Shown here: positions 15,069 through 24,285 of the stretch, piece by piece
Layout: each line of letters begins with the position of its first letter
How positions within the stretch are numbered: position 1 is the first letter of the stretch
Translations under genes and position numbers: made by a program
NCBI GenBank assembly: GCA_012839385.1
Contig: DUNL01000193.1
Location: 1 to 37,323, forward strand
From: Clostridiaceae bacterium
GTDB lineage: Bacteria > Bacillota > Clostridia > Saccharofermentanales > DTU023
Length of the DNA stretch: 37,323 nucleotides
Direction of reading: 5' to 3'
The notes under the pieces: generated by a model
Seen by the model: the letters and a program-made list of their open reading frames with translations, nothing else
Databases searched by the model: none
Told to the model about the DNA's origin: nothing

Positions 15069-17086
15069 TAAATTTCTCCGTGGTCTCCATAGGGATCGGA
15101 GAAACTTTGAGCCGGAACTACCGAGGCGTTGTTAACCTTACTTTTCGCGACTTTCCATCTCTCTCTGCGAAACCGCTCGGTCCTCGCTCTGCTCTTAGCA
15201 TCTCGCGGCTGTAGCAAAACTGCCTCACCATAATTTTTCTCAGCATAAGATTCTGCCCCCGGTGGATTAATATCTTCATCAACACTGAAACTTTCCTCAA
15301 GATACCAGGGAATCTCCGGCGCGATACTTTTTTGTTTTTCTTCCGCCACCGACTCGCGCAACTTTAAAGGCGCAACCGGAGCGGTTTCTGCTACCGGCCG
15401 GTGGAAGCTGTCCGTTTTAGAAGGCTTGTCTTTATTTTTCAGGGGCAAATTCGCTTCTATCTGCTCCTCACTTTTTCCACTCACTTCCGTATTAGTATCG
15501 GTACCAGTTGTTTCATCGGACTCGACATGGCCGATCTTTTTCCTGTCAGGGTCAAGTACCACGGCTCTAATATTGTTTGAACCTGGTGTCGGTTTAGGAT
15601 CCGGACCTCCAGGCCCCGGACCACGACCCGATGTCGGGCCCTGTCCCGGCTTTTTGCGGGTCAGGAACCAAAACAAGATCCAGCTCAGAAGTAAAAGGCC
15701 CGCTAAAATGAAGATAAATAAACGATTTCGGCTGTTTTGCTTCTCCCAAATTTCTCTCTCCGCAGCATGAAACTCCTCCTCCAGGGTAGCATCCTCAGCT
15801 ATACTCTCCGTGGGCAGCAGAGCTTCCGTAGTTTCAGCTAGTTCTTCCTGTTCTGCCTCGGTGTCACTCTCCGGAATGATTAAGGGCAGGTATTTATAGG
15901 GGAAGAGAGATTTTGTCAGATTGTCAAAATAATAAAAGCCCGACAGATCTTCATTGTCGCTGATCAAATAGACCAAGTAAATTTGCTCAGGCATTCTGAC
16001 AATACCCTCGGGCAAATCCCGGTCCGGATCCGCTTGCCAGGCAGGTAACTCCTTGCCCGCCAAGTTCAATGCGGCAGGAACAAAGCCATATGGTAGCTGA
16101 TCATCTTTTGAAGGTAAGGCGATTCTAAATTTACCCTGCGGATAAGATATTTCCTGATAAGGAACATATACCTCTTCATCAATGTCTAAGTAATAATATC
16201 CCGTCTGACCGGATTCGTTTTGTAACCAATACAATCTAAGACTGGTACCCGGCTGGACAACAGTCCAAACGTCTTCCTCCACTATTACGAATCCTTCAGG
16301 TATATCTTCCGTCGCGGGTTCCGCTGTTGCCTTGAATAATTTTTCCTGACCATAAGAAATGAAGATCTCTTCTGTATTAACCGTTGTTTCCGTAAGCTCC
16401 GTCTCACTTGTTTCCACGTTAGTGGTCTCAATCTCTTCTGTCTGCTCTGTAGTCACAACGGCAGTGGAGTCTCGAGTAACCTTAGCGGTCGGTTTAGTGG
16501 TCGAGGTTGGCTTTGGAGTCGGCTTTGGGGTTGGCTTCGTAGTCGGTTTGGAAGTTGGCTTGGGCGTTGGCTTGGGAGTTGGCTTAGGGGTAGGTTTTGG
16601 AGTTGGTTCAGCCTTAGCCGCCGAAACCGTAACACCCTTAGTGCTGATGCCGGAAGGCAGGTCATCTGGACCAATAGTGAAGCCTATCAAGGTAAATTTA
16701 GCGCTATTAACCGGTTTAATAGCGACAAAACTAATTGAAGCAACTTTGCTACCAGTATAGGAACTGCCATGATAGACTCCGGCGTTAACTACACCCGAAG
16801 ATGTACTTTGATCTTTATTTCCGGAAATACTGGTATTGTTGGAATGTCCCTTAAATTTAAAAGCATTACTGTCATACTTAAGATTTATGCCATAAGATGA
16901 AAAAGTTAGGGACGAGCTCAAACTTATTGTCACAGTAACAGTATCTCCTACCTTGACGCTGGTTTTAGAGACGCTGATCCTAGGTCCCGCGGCCCTGACA
17001 GTCTGGAGGGGCAAACTAAAGACAATAGCTAATACTAGAAAACTAGCCAAAAAATATTTATACCATTTACTTAATCTCTTTTTCAT
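15068..17086 (-). CDS. Membrane-anchored cohesin-like surface protein
   Basis: A 672-residue exported protein. A signal peptide (about 1-32, ending VRAA) precedes a cohesin-type beta sandwich at about 34-155 (KVGDTVTVTISLSS, YGINLKYDSNAFKFKG, VASISFVAIKP). Next comes a Pro-Thr-Lys linker (about 158-200) and Thr/Glu-rich sequence. The middle region (about 240-450) contains two similar segments, GYYYLDIDEEVYVPYQE and GFYYFDNLTKSLFPYKYL, which look like an internal duplication. A membrane helix lies at about 453-474, then a Gly-Pro-rich hinge and a polar tail of about 170 residues that should be cytoplasmic. Cohesins bind dockerins, and the gene directly upstream ends in a dockerin, 11 bases away. 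This protein is therefore a plausible single-site receptor holding that enzyme at the cell surface. A membrane helix with a long cytoplasmic tail is unlike classical scaffoldins, which use S-layer anchors or sortase. The cohesin call is by pattern and needs a profile search. Confidence 0.72.
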   Translation of the reverse strand: MKKRLSKWYKYFLASFLVLAIVFSLPLQTVRAAGPRISVSKTSVKVGDTVTVTISLSSSLTFSSYGINLKYDSNAFKFKGHSNNTSISGNKDQSTSSGVVNAGVYHGSSYTGSKVASISFVAIKPVNSAKFTLIGFTIGPDDLPSGISTKGVTVSAAKAEPTPKPTPKPTPKPTPKPTSKPTTKPTPKPTPKPTSTTKPTAKVTRDSTAVVTTEQTEEIETTNVETSETELTETTVNTEEIFISYGQEKLFKATAEPATEDIPEGFVIVEEDVWTVVQPGTSLRLYWLQNESGQTGYYYLDIDEEVYVPYQEISYPQGKFRIALPSKDDQLPYGFVPAALNLAGKELPAWQADPDRDLPEGIVRMPEQIYLVYLISDNEDLSGFYYFDNLTKSLFPYKYLPLIIPESDTEAEQEELAETTEALLPTESIAEDATLEEEFHAAEREIWEKQNSRNRLFIFILAGLLLLSWILFWFLTRKKPGQGPTSGRGPGPGGPDPKPTPGSNNIRAVVLDPDRKKIGHVESDETTGTDTNTEVSGKSEEQIEANLPLKNKDKPSKTDSFHRPVAETAPVAPLKLRESVAEEKQKSIAPEIPWYLEESFSVDEDINPPGAESYAEKNYGEAVLLQPRDAKSRARTERFRRERWKVAKSKVNNASVVPAQSFSDPYGDHGEI
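16500..16612 (-). repeat. Short tandem repeat encoding the PTPKP linker
   Basis: Degenerate 12-base units (on the + strand variants of GGCTTGGGAGTT) encode about ten copies of Pro-Thr-Pro-Lys or Lys-Pro-Thr within the cohesin protein. Such linkers separate surface modules from the rest of the chain, and their copy number can drift by slippage. Confidence 0.85.
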
Positions 17087-17097
17087 AAAATGCCTCG

Positions 17098-19626
17098 TCA
17101 GCGATTACTTGGTATTTCCATACGGCCAAAGAAATATTCAGCGATTATAGTTACGTCAGCAATATTCGCGATCCCGTTGTTGTTGACATCGGCTGCTAAG
17201 AGCTGAGATCCCACAAGTTTTCTGCGGGCAAAGAAGTGCTCCACAACCAAGGTTAAATCAGCTATATTAATCACGCTATTGCCATTGACATCGCCATACA
17301 TAATAATGGGTAGACTGAACTCCGGAGTAGATTGTCCGGTTCGTATAATCTCCAAAGTACAGCCTGTGGATACGATGCCGGTTGTTACTATACGACCATC
17401 TTTATCCTTAATTCTCAGACTATAGTCTGAGGAAGTTGTTTTCAGATCGCGAAGTATATTCTCAGCGTAATGCCGGTTTTTCTTAGGATTAAGTCCGGCT
17501 AAAACCCCGCCATCAAAACTGTAAACACTACTTTGTAAGGGTAACAGCTTGCCGGTACCTCCACCCTGATGCTTAACAATTATCGTATAGCGGCGTTGCG
17601 CGTCACGCTTTTCAGCTCTAACAACTAAAGTTACTTTGAGCTCGCCGGGAGCCTGCGGGAGGGGGATCGCCCCGGCGACTTTCGTTCCGTTAACCTCCGT
17701 AACAATATCAGCCTTACCGTGATAGGGTATCCCCGATAAACTAATCTGACTAACAGGAGCATTTAGCGTCAGGGTATAATTGTAAATCTCAGGATTAAAG
17801 GCCGGACTGAGGGTCGCGGGACCGCTAATGCTACGGAGCCAATTATTGCGACTCAGATTGTCACTAGGCCTGGCAATTGGTTTGGAGGGCATATTTTTCA
17901 TAACGGGAATCTTGAAATGGAAAGGATGCTGCAGCATTCCCATCTCCAGATAATTACGCATCACGGTTGAAGCCTCAGCCGGAGGAGCCTGAATATTAGC
18001 CATATATTGATGCCAAAAACCGACAAAATCATATTTTTGTAAATACAAACTGTCTTGACCTCTATTAATATAGCCCGACGCGATCCAGCTGGCGCCACCG
18101 ATAATAGCTTTTTCCGGATTATTCCAAGGCCTGGAATAAGTACCGGTAACTGACGCGTAACGTAAGCCGTTAGTAATCGGGTTAGTTGAAGCGGTAGCCC
18201 CAATATTGTAATAATTGTAGATACCGGGATAGGTAGCATGCGTACCTCGTACCGAGGCACTACCGGCTCTACCAACTTCTTGAATCACTCTACTGGCCAG
18301 GAAATAAGGGCTGGCATTACTTACTCGCGCGGCCTCCAGGAAAACTTCAGCATAGGTTTTGTTAAGAGTTATCTTTTGCCCTTTGTTATCGCGATATACT
18401 ATCCTGCCCAGGGAATCGACCATCCCCGATTTGGAAGCGGGATCCATAAAGGTGCCTTTAAGAATTTTTTTAATACCGGCTAAAGTTTGAAATTTGCTGT
18501 TATAGCTTAAATTTTCAAACTGAAAAATCCCTGTCTGGTCCAGGAAATTACGTGGATCCAGATAATGTTGAATGGCCGCCTGTGACGCGCCGGTAAAGCC
18601 GGCGTCAAGAGCTTTCCAAGAATCAGTTCTAAAGTCATAGGAATCCTTGGCGTAAGACTTCATTGACGTCACTCGCTTTATCGGTACCATGGACTTATAT
18701 CCCGGTGATAGTCTGGAAACAATATACTTCCAATCGTGATTTATATGCTTAGCCGAAAATGTCCAGTAAGGAAATTTCTTATGTAATGACTTAAGAGCAG
18801 CATGATAACTACGCGGGAACTCCTTATTCAACAGGGCCTGAAATTCCGCGTCTGTCAGAGGAGTGATAACCGGATCGACAGGTAAAGGCGCGACATAAGG
18901 TTGTGGCGTAAAGCCTTCATCAAGTTTGACATACTCCGCTGATACATAACCCTCTTGACCATCGCTCTCCATCTTAACTCGATACCATCTGCTATTATTG
19001 TTGACTGACTCTCCGTTATCAACATAACCGATGACTTGCAGTCTGGAATTAGTCGGATAAGAGCCTTTACTACTATATGTGGTATCGGGTGTTATGCGTA
19101 AACGCAAGCTTGGATAAGCAGTTATTGTCGCGTTCCAAGGCAAGGCCATCAGCGCGAACATCTGCTCTGGCATTTCTTCTTTTGTCTCTTCAGTCTCTTC
19201 AGTTTCTTCAGTCTCTGTTGCTGTTGACGTTGCCTCCGTGGGCTCCTCTACCGCAGGAGTAGTTGATGGTGAAGTTGTAATTGAAGTACCGCGGGACTGT
19301 CTAGTTTCAGTTATAGTAGTGGTTTCAGTCTTGGATTCAGTGGACTCGCCTACCTTATCTGTAGTAGTCGCTGTTGCTTCTGTAGGCATGCTATCCTGCG
19401 TTGGTATAGTCTCCTCAGTAGTTGATGTCGCTTCCGTTTCTTGGACCGATTCATCAGTTTCCATCGGAACAGAACTGTCAGATGAAACACTTGTAGTGGC
19501 GCCGGCTCTTTCTGCTGAATTTTCTTCAACAGTTGCGGCCAATAGCGATTGCCCTGCAAAAAGAAGCAGCAGGATAACAGTCAGTAGCAGAACTAATACT
19601 CTATGTCTGCCTCGATTTTTTCGCAT
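17098..19626 (-). CDS. Exported SH3/glucosaminidase peptidoglycan hydrolase with dockerin
   Basis: 842 residues from the ATG at 19626, which has CGGAG seven bases upstream; an in-frame ATG at 19647 has no ribosome site. In order: a signal or anchor helix (about 8-30); a Ser/Thr/Glu-rich stalk to about 165; a bacterial SH3 domain (about 165-230, LRLRITPDTTYSSKG to GYVSAEYVKL); a clostridial glucosaminidase domain (about 255-570, with YLDPRNFL, FQFENLSYN and the likely catalytic Glu450 in RVIQEVG); a cadherin-like sandwich (about 590-685); a small beta module; and a type I dockerin (about 773-842) with two calcium loops, GDVNGNSVINIADLTLVVEH and ADVNNNGIANIADVTIIAEY. The enzyme should cleave N-acetylglucosaminyl bonds in the cell's own wall, with SH3 binding peptidoglycan and the dockerin docking to a cohesin. 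It is first in the run with the cohesin protein. Confidence 0.88.
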   Translation of the reverse strand: MRKNRGRHRVLVLLLTVILLLLFAGQSLLAATVEENSAERAGATTSVSSDSSVPMETDESVQETEATSTTEETIPTQDSMPTEATATTTDKVGESTESKTETTTITETRQSRGTSITTSPSTTPAVEEPTEATSTATETEETEETEETKEEMPEQMFALMALPWNATITAYPSLRLRITPDTTYSSKGSYPTNSRLQVIGYVDNGESVNNNSRWYRVKMESDGQEGYVSAEYVKLDEGFTPQPYVAPLPVDPVITPLTDAEFQALLNKEFPRSYHAALKSLHKKFPYWTFSAKHINHDWKYIVSRLSPGYKSMVPIKRVTSMKSYAKDSYDFRTDSWKALDAGFTGASQAAIQHYLDPRNFLDQTGIFQFENLSYNSKFQTLAGIKKILKGTFMDPASKSGMVDSLGRIVYRDNKGQKITLNKTYAEVFLEAARVSNASPYFLASRVIQEVGRAGSASVRGTHATYPGIYNYYNIGATASTNPITNGLRYASVTGTYSRPWNNPEKAIIGGASWIASGYINRGQDSLYLQKYDFVGFWHQYMANIQAPPAEASTVMRNYLEMGMLQHPFHFKIPVMKNMPSKPIARPSDNLSRNNWLRSISGPATLSPAFNPEIYNYTLTLNAPVSQISLSGIPYHGKADIVTEVNGTKVAGAIPLPQAPGELKVTLVVRAEKRDAQRRYTIIVKHQGGGTGKLLPLQSSVYSFDGGVLAGLNPKKNRHYAENILRDLKTTSSDYSLRIKDKDGRIVTTGIVSTGCTLEIIRTGQSTPEFSLPIIMYGDVNGNSVINIADLTLVVEHFFARRKLVGSQLLAADVNNNGIANIADVTIIAEYFFGRMEIPSNR

Positions 19627-19718
19627 TAACAAGCTCCGTTTCCTCATGAAAACATGATAATGTCACAATTCCTCAGCTTCAGATTACTTTGGAACTGCCA
19701 TCATGATTGTTTAATTTT

Positions 19719-19747
19719 AGCATAATAAAAATATGAAAATATGGCAA
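19719..19747 (-). promoter_or_regulatory. Candidate promoter of the dockerin-cohesin-folC-thrC run
   Basis: On the minus strand TTGCCA (19742-19747) and TATGCT (19719-19724) are 17 bases apart, about 95 bases upstream of the chosen start. The six following genes are separated by at most 16 bases, so this could drive all of them. Confidence 0.45.
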
Positions 19748-19826
19748 AACATACTCAGGTTACTGCTTTCCTCATTATGAACATGACTTGTAGGAAGATT
19801 GAAATATTGATGAAATAATACTTTGT

Positions 19827-20510
19827 TTATGAGTCCAATTCGTCCAGAGTTTTATTATAGGCAGGTAGCATGTATTTTGTGAACCACTCTATCTCCGGTA
19901 ACCTCATCCGCTCTAGTCTCTCTTTAACACCAGACATAGCGCTACGAAATTCGTTATTGCCCGCTTTGAGCTCATCCATACATTTAATATAGGCTCCAAA
20001 GCGGTCCGCTGCCTTGACTAGCAACATGGCTTCTTTAATCTCCTCATCATCGAGGTCAGGAAAAAGCAAGGGCCTATAGTACTCCCGCAAGTCGTCAGGC
20101 AACATATTAAGCAGTTTTTGAGCCGCCTCTTGCTCAACCAGTCGATAGCTGTCACGCATTTCTCTAGTCGCGTATTTAACCGGGGTGGGCAAATCTCCGG
20201 TCATAATTTCCGGTAGGTCATGGTATAGCGCCAGCACGGCAACCCTATCAGGATCCGGACAGATCCTATTTTGGGCAAAATACTTCTGTCGGATCAAGGC
20301 TAAGACATGAGCAATCACCGCTACCTCATAGGAATGCTCCATTATATTCTCAGTCTCGGTATTTCTCATCAAAGACCAACGATGTATATAGCGCATCCTA
20401 TGTAACATGGCAAAAAAACCGGTTGTCCGGCTAGGAGATGATTCTACTCCGGTCTCCCCAGAACCGGATCCCACATCTACCGTATTAGTATTGTTAATCT
20501 TGTTGACCAC
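19827..20510 (-). CDS. yfbR: YfbR-type 5'-deoxynucleotidase (HD domain)
   Basis: 227 residues from a GTG at 20510 preceded by AGGGGG. The longer open frame would start inside dgt and lacks such a site. The N-terminal region FFAMLHRMRYIHRWSLMRNT with ENIMEHSYEVAVIAHVLAL, then ALYHDLPEIMTGDLPTPVKY, is the YfbR signature. These residues hold the metal (His, His-Asp, Asp) and the substrate phosphate. The E. coli enzyme removes the 5' phosphate from deoxynucleoside monophosphates. It follows dgt by 16 bases; together the two would turn dGTP and dNMPs into nucleosides. The C-terminal half also fits (LVKAADRFGAYIKCMDELKAGN). Confidence 0.85.
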   Translation of the reverse strand: MVNKINNTNTVDVGSGSGETGVESSPSRTTGFFAMLHRMRYIHRWSLMRNTETENIMEHSYEVAVIAHVLALIRQKYFAQNRICPDPDRVAVLALYHDLPEIMTGDLPTPVKYATREMRDSYRLVEQEAAQKLLNMLPDDLREYYRPLLFPDLDDEEIKEAMLLVKAADRFGAYIKCMDELKAGNNEFRSAMSGVKERLERMRLPEIEWFTKYMLPAYNKTLDELDS

Positions 20511-20526
20511 AACATATCCCCCTATA

Positions 20527-21678
20527 TCAGATCTGATAGATAGAATTAAAGACAGAGGTAGCATAATGATCAGTCATACCGGCAATATAGTCAACGATAT
20601 GTCGTACAAGGGAAGCATTTTCTTCTTCAGGATGTTTAGTTAAAAACTCGCGAAAATTACGCAAGGCTAACTGTCCCTCCTGTGAACCGGAAAAAACGCC
20701 TGTCTCAGCCTCAAGAAAGGCTGTAAACAGACCTCGTATTACATTATCAACCATAGCTTCATAGATTTGAATCGGCTCTGACAAATAGATACGATTATAA
20801 TTCTCCTGAATCAGCTCATGCAAAGCCTCTCCCTTTTCCCTGCTCATAACAATCGCGTCTTGGCCATAACTATTAGCAATAACATCCATAACTAAAGTGT
20901 TGACAATAGCGGAATTGGAATCTCCCAACTCACTTCGCACCTCCGCAGGAATGTCGGAAAAGCTCATCAGCCCGGCCCGATATGCATCTTCAATGTCTCT
21001 ACCCACATAGGCTATACGATCAACAATACGAACAACGCAACCTTCCAGAGTTGCCGGCAACATATGTTGCCAAGCGCCCTCTATCAAATCTTCTTCCCTT
21101 TTCCGGCGTCGCGGCACCAGTTCATACTCTCCTATCTTCTCACCACAATGGCTAACAATACCGTCTCGCACTTCAAAGCTGAGATTAAGTCCGAGCCGAC
21201 CTTTATGGTCAGCCAGAAGATCAACGGTGCGCAGGGAATGTAACTCATGTTGGAAGCGGAATTCTTCTTCTCGCTCGGCCAGAATCTTATTAAGCGAATC
21301 CTCACCGGCATGACCGAAAGGCGCATGACCCAAATCATGCCCCAATGAAATCGCTTGAATCAGATCTTGATTAAGTTTTAGCGCTTTTCCTATAGTCTCC
21401 GCCAAATACATCACATACAGTACATGTTCCATCCGCGTGCAAATATGGTCATTGCGAGGATTAAAAAACACCTGTGTTTTCTGACGTAAGCGCCGAAACG
21501 GCATTGAGTACAGAATTCGACCGGTATCGCGCTCAAACATCGTGCGCACAGGACAAGCTTCCTCAATTACCCTGCGTCCGCGACTGTGACCGCTTTTAGT
21601 CGCATAAGTACTGAGATCTCGAATCTCGCTCTCCTCTTTTAACAGACGAGGTAAGGTCCTCTCACTTAGAGTTACCAT
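20527..21678 (-). CDS. dgt: dGTPase-like deoxynucleoside triphosphohydrolase (HD domain)
   Basis: A 383-residue protein of the deoxyguanosinetriphosphate triphosphohydrolase-like family. It has YSMPFRRLRQKTQVFFNPRNDH, then RMEHVLYVMYLAETIG and the HD motif LGHDLGHAPFGHAGED, the H..HD..D metal site. EGCVVRIVDRIAYVGRDIEDA follows and is the family's second metal/phosphate segment. The length is typical of the short type found in Gram-positives. Members cleave dNTPs to the deoxynucleoside and triphosphate; substrate choice varies and is not readable here. It begins one base after the pcrA stop codon and is followed at once by yfbR. Confidence 0.9.
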   Translation of the reverse strand: MVTLSERTLPRLLKEESEIRDLSTYATKSGHSRGRRVIEEACPVRTMFERDTGRILYSMPFRRLRQKTQVFFNPRNDHICTRMEHVLYVMYLAETIGKALKLNQDLIQAISLGHDLGHAPFGHAGEDSLNKILAEREEEFRFQHELHSLRTVDLLADHKGRLGLNLSFEVRDGIVSHCGEKIGEYELVPRRRKREEDLIEGAWQHMLPATLEGCVVRIVDRIAYVGRDIEDAYRAGLMSFSDIPAEVRSELGDSNSAIVNTLVMDVIANSYGQDAIVMSREKGEALHELIQENYNRIYLSEPIQIYEAMVDNVIRGLFTAFLEAETGVFSGSQEGQLALRNFREFLTKHPEEENASLVRHIVDYIAGMTDHYATSVFNSIYQI

Positions 21679-21679
21679 T

Positions 21680-24202
21680 CTAATCCTCCACTCGCTTCAA
21701 AAGTGACATTGAAGCCTTAAATCTTTTTACTAGACCATGGAAATTAATTTCCAGAATGGCATCACCGCTAAAGGGAGTTATTTTCATGATTTCTCCCGTA
21801 CCGTGCTGCTCATGACTTACCTTGTCGCCCACAGCTATCTCCTTATAGTTAAGCCCTCTACCCTTGCCTTGAGTGGTAAACCCGGTAGTCGCGACGAACG
21901 CTTTATCCTTCAGACCGCTCTCTTTTGTTCCGGCCCGTGATCCGACAACTCCGGCAGCAAAGTCTCTTTGAAAACGATCATCTCGTTCGTATGCTGAATT
22001 AAAGCTTCTTCTCCAACCGAAATCTGATTGAAAACCGGAGCTGTATTCATCATCTCCATGGCGTGACCCACCTTCTTCCTCTACCAAATCATCCGGTATT
22101 TCAGTGGCGAAACGTGAGACTTTCTGATACATAGTCTGCCCATATAGGAGACGCCTGCGGGTCGCGGTTATATAGAGTCTTTTTTTAGCTCTAGTAACCG
22201 CGACATAAGCTAGTCGTCGTTCCTCTTCAATTTCACCCGCTGACTGGAGCGCTTGCTCACTCGGGAACAGGCCTTCATTGGCGCCGATCAGGAACACCGT
22301 ATCAAACTCCAAGCCCTTAGCGCTATGAATAGTCATTAAACTAACAGCATCTTCCTGATCTTCCTGGTCAAGATCACTATAGAGAGCAACACGCTCCAGG
22401 TAGGCTTCTGTTATCTGTTCCAGTGTTAGTGGCAAAGTCAAGTTATCCAGATCCTCCATCAGATCCGGGAATTGACTTAGTTCTTCAATTTCCTCCTGCA
22501 GTCGCCCTTCAAATTCCATTGCATCAGAGATCAACTCATCCATATTTTGAATTCTAGTTGTAGCCTCCAAGGGCAACTTACCCAACTGAGCTTCTTGTTC
22601 AGCTCTCAGCCCGGATGCTGACGTCACCTGCTTAACATAATAACCAAATTCAATTTCATTCTTGTCCATTATCTGTCGCAGATCATTTATCAGGCGAACA
22701 AAACTAAGGATATTGTTGGCAGCGAAGGAAAGCTCCGAGAACTCTTCAATCCGACTGCAAATGTCAAATAAGTAAGTCTGTTCACGAACAGCGGCAGCGT
22801 TCAGAAGCTCTATAGTAGTCGCGCCAATGCCGCGTCGCGGCGTGTTAATTATTCGAAGTAGCGCTATATCATCCGTCGGCTGGCTAATCAGGCGCAAGTA
22901 GGAAACAATATCTCTGATTTCCTTTCTGTCATAGAAGCGTGTGCCGCCATAGATTCTATAGACAATACCTCTGTCCCTGAGAGCGCTTTCCAGATTCCTG
23001 GCCAAAGCGTTGACACGGTACAGAATACCTATATCTTTGCCACTTATATTATTTTCCGACTTAGAGAGAAGATGCTTGATCTGATTCGCGACATATAACG
23101 CTTCTTCACCTTGATCAAGAGCGCGGTAAAAATTGATTTTCTTACCCTCTGTTCCTTGAGTCCAGAGATTTTTATGATTTCGTTGTTTATTTTGACTGAT
23201 AATAGAATTTGCCGCTGCCAGAATGGTACGCGTTGAACGGTAATTTTGCTCCAATCTAATTACACGGCAACCCTGAAAATCTTTCTCGAAATCCAGAATA
23301 TTCATCAAATTAGCTCCCCGGAAGCTGTAGATAGATTGATCGTCATCTCCGACAACAAAGAGATTTTTATGTTTAGCGGCCAGCATCTTGACCAAAACAT
23401 ATTGAGCGTAATTAGTATCCTGGTATTCATCAACCAGTAGATGAAGGAAACGCTCTTGATAATAAGCTAGGATTTCCGGTTCTTTTTCAAAGAGAAACAC
23501 TGTAAGAGCCAAAATATCATCGAAATCCATGCTATTATTCTGTTCCAACTGTTGTTGATAATTCTTATAGATCGCGGCGATTTGTTTTTTTTGCAAATCT
23601 TTGTCAGCCATCTGAGCGTATTCCTCAGGATAAATCAGCTTGTTTTTAGCTTTACTGATCTCTTGATGAATATGACGTAGAGGGGTAGTTTTGTCACTAA
23701 TCCCCTCCTTTTTCATACTTTCTTTTAAAACTCGTCTCTGATCATCAGTATCAAGAATGGAGAAAGAGCGTTCATAACCGATATATTCAGCATGTTGCCT
23801 TAGAATCCTCAGCATCATAGAGTGGAAAGTACCCACCCAAACAGCGCGAGCAATTAGTCCGATTCGGTTTGCGACACGGTCTTTCATTTCCTGAGCAGCC
23901 TTATTGGTGAAGGTAATGGCCAGAATGCGTCCGGGATTAACATTCTTTCTTTGTACCAGCCAAGAAATTCTCTTTGTAATCACTCTCGTCTTGCCCGAGC
24001 CGGCTCCGGCTAAAATTAAAAGTGGAGACCCCTCATGAATCACAGCTTTCTTTTGCTCAGGATTTAAGCCCTTAAGCAAGGGATCATGCTCGACATCATA
24101 GTCATTAGCGGACGTAGAAAAAGATTCGCCGGTTGACGAAACTACCGAAGTTTCTTGACCAGGTCGAACAGAATCAGATTGTCCAAATTTTGCAAATAAC
24201 AT
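21680..24202 (-). CDS. pcrA: PcrA/UvrD-type superfamily 1A DNA helicase
   Basis: An 840-residue 3'-5' helicase. Motifs in order: LNPEQKKAV (Q motif), LAGAGSGKTRVI (Walker A), GRILAITFTNKAAQEMKDR (Ia), VDEYQDTNYAQY (II), VGDDDQSIYSFRGA (III), RLEQNYRST (IV), SLMTIHSAKGLEFDTVFLIG (V) and AYVAVTRAKKRLYIT (VI). The C-terminal tail VGDKVSHEQHGTGEIMKIT is the Tudor-like domain by which PcrA binds RNA polymerase in Firmicutes. About 45 residues of disordered sequence precede the core. Roles are nucleotide excision repair, removing RecA and resolving conflicts with transcription. It is followed by dgt without a gap. Confidence 0.96.
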   Translation of the reverse strand: MLFAKFGQSDSVRPGQETSVVSSTGESFSTSANDYDVEHDPLLKGLNPEQKKAVIHEGSPLLILAGAGSGKTRVITKRISWLVQRKNVNPGRILAITFTNKAAQEMKDRVANRIGLIARAVWVGTFHSMMLRILRQHAEYIGYERSFSILDTDDQRRVLKESMKKEGISDKTTPLRHIHQEISKAKNKLIYPEEYAQMADKDLQKKQIAAIYKNYQQQLEQNNSMDFDDILALTVFLFEKEPEILAYYQERFLHLLVDEYQDTNYAQYVLVKMLAAKHKNLFVVGDDDQSIYSFRGANLMNILDFEKDFQGCRVIRLEQNYRSTRTILAAANSIISQNKQRNHKNLWTQGTEGKKINFYRALDQGEEALYVANQIKHLLSKSENNISGKDIGILYRVNALARNLESALRDRGIVYRIYGGTRFYDRKEIRDIVSYLRLISQPTDDIALLRIINTPRRGIGATTIELLNAAAVREQTYLFDICSRIEEFSELSFAANNILSFVRLINDLRQIMDKNEIEFGYYVKQVTSASGLRAEQEAQLGKLPLEATTRIQNMDELISDAMEFEGRLQEEIEELSQFPDLMEDLDNLTLPLTLEQITEAYLERVALYSDLDQEDQEDAVSLMTIHSAKGLEFDTVFLIGANEGLFPSEQALQSAGEIEEERRLAYVAVTRAKKRLYITATRRRLLYGQTMYQKVSRFATEIPDDLVEEEGGSRHGDDEYSSGFQSDFGWRRSFNSAYERDDRFQRDFAAGVVGSRAGTKESGLKDKAFVATTGFTTQGKGRGLNYKEIAVGDKVSHEQHGTGEIMKITPFSGDAILEINFHGLVKRFKASMSLLKRVED

Positions 24203-24236
24203 ATTTTATATTATAAATTTATTTACTTTCTAAAAA

Positions 24237-24258
24237 CGGTCGCCGGGTAGCGACCGTC
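24237..24258 (-). terminator. Intrinsic terminator after hpf
   Basis: On the minus strand ACGGTCGC pairs with GCGACCGT (eight pairs) around the loop TACCCG, followed by TTTTAG. It lies 28 bases after the hpf stop and before pcrA, so pcrA-dgt-yfbR must have its own promoter in the following AT-rich 35 bases or depend on read-through. Confidence 0.8.
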
Positions 24259-24285
24259 AAACTGATTTAGCTCATCACTTGATCT

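Noticed and set aside
16500-16612. Repeat array as CRISPR
   Set aside because: Units are 12 bases, in frame and without spacers; they encode the PTPKP linker.
19238-19657. 139-codon + strand frame opposite the Ser/Thr-rich stalk
   Set aside because: It is a mirror of low-complexity Thr/Ser/Glu codons, Val/Ser-rich and without any gene signals.
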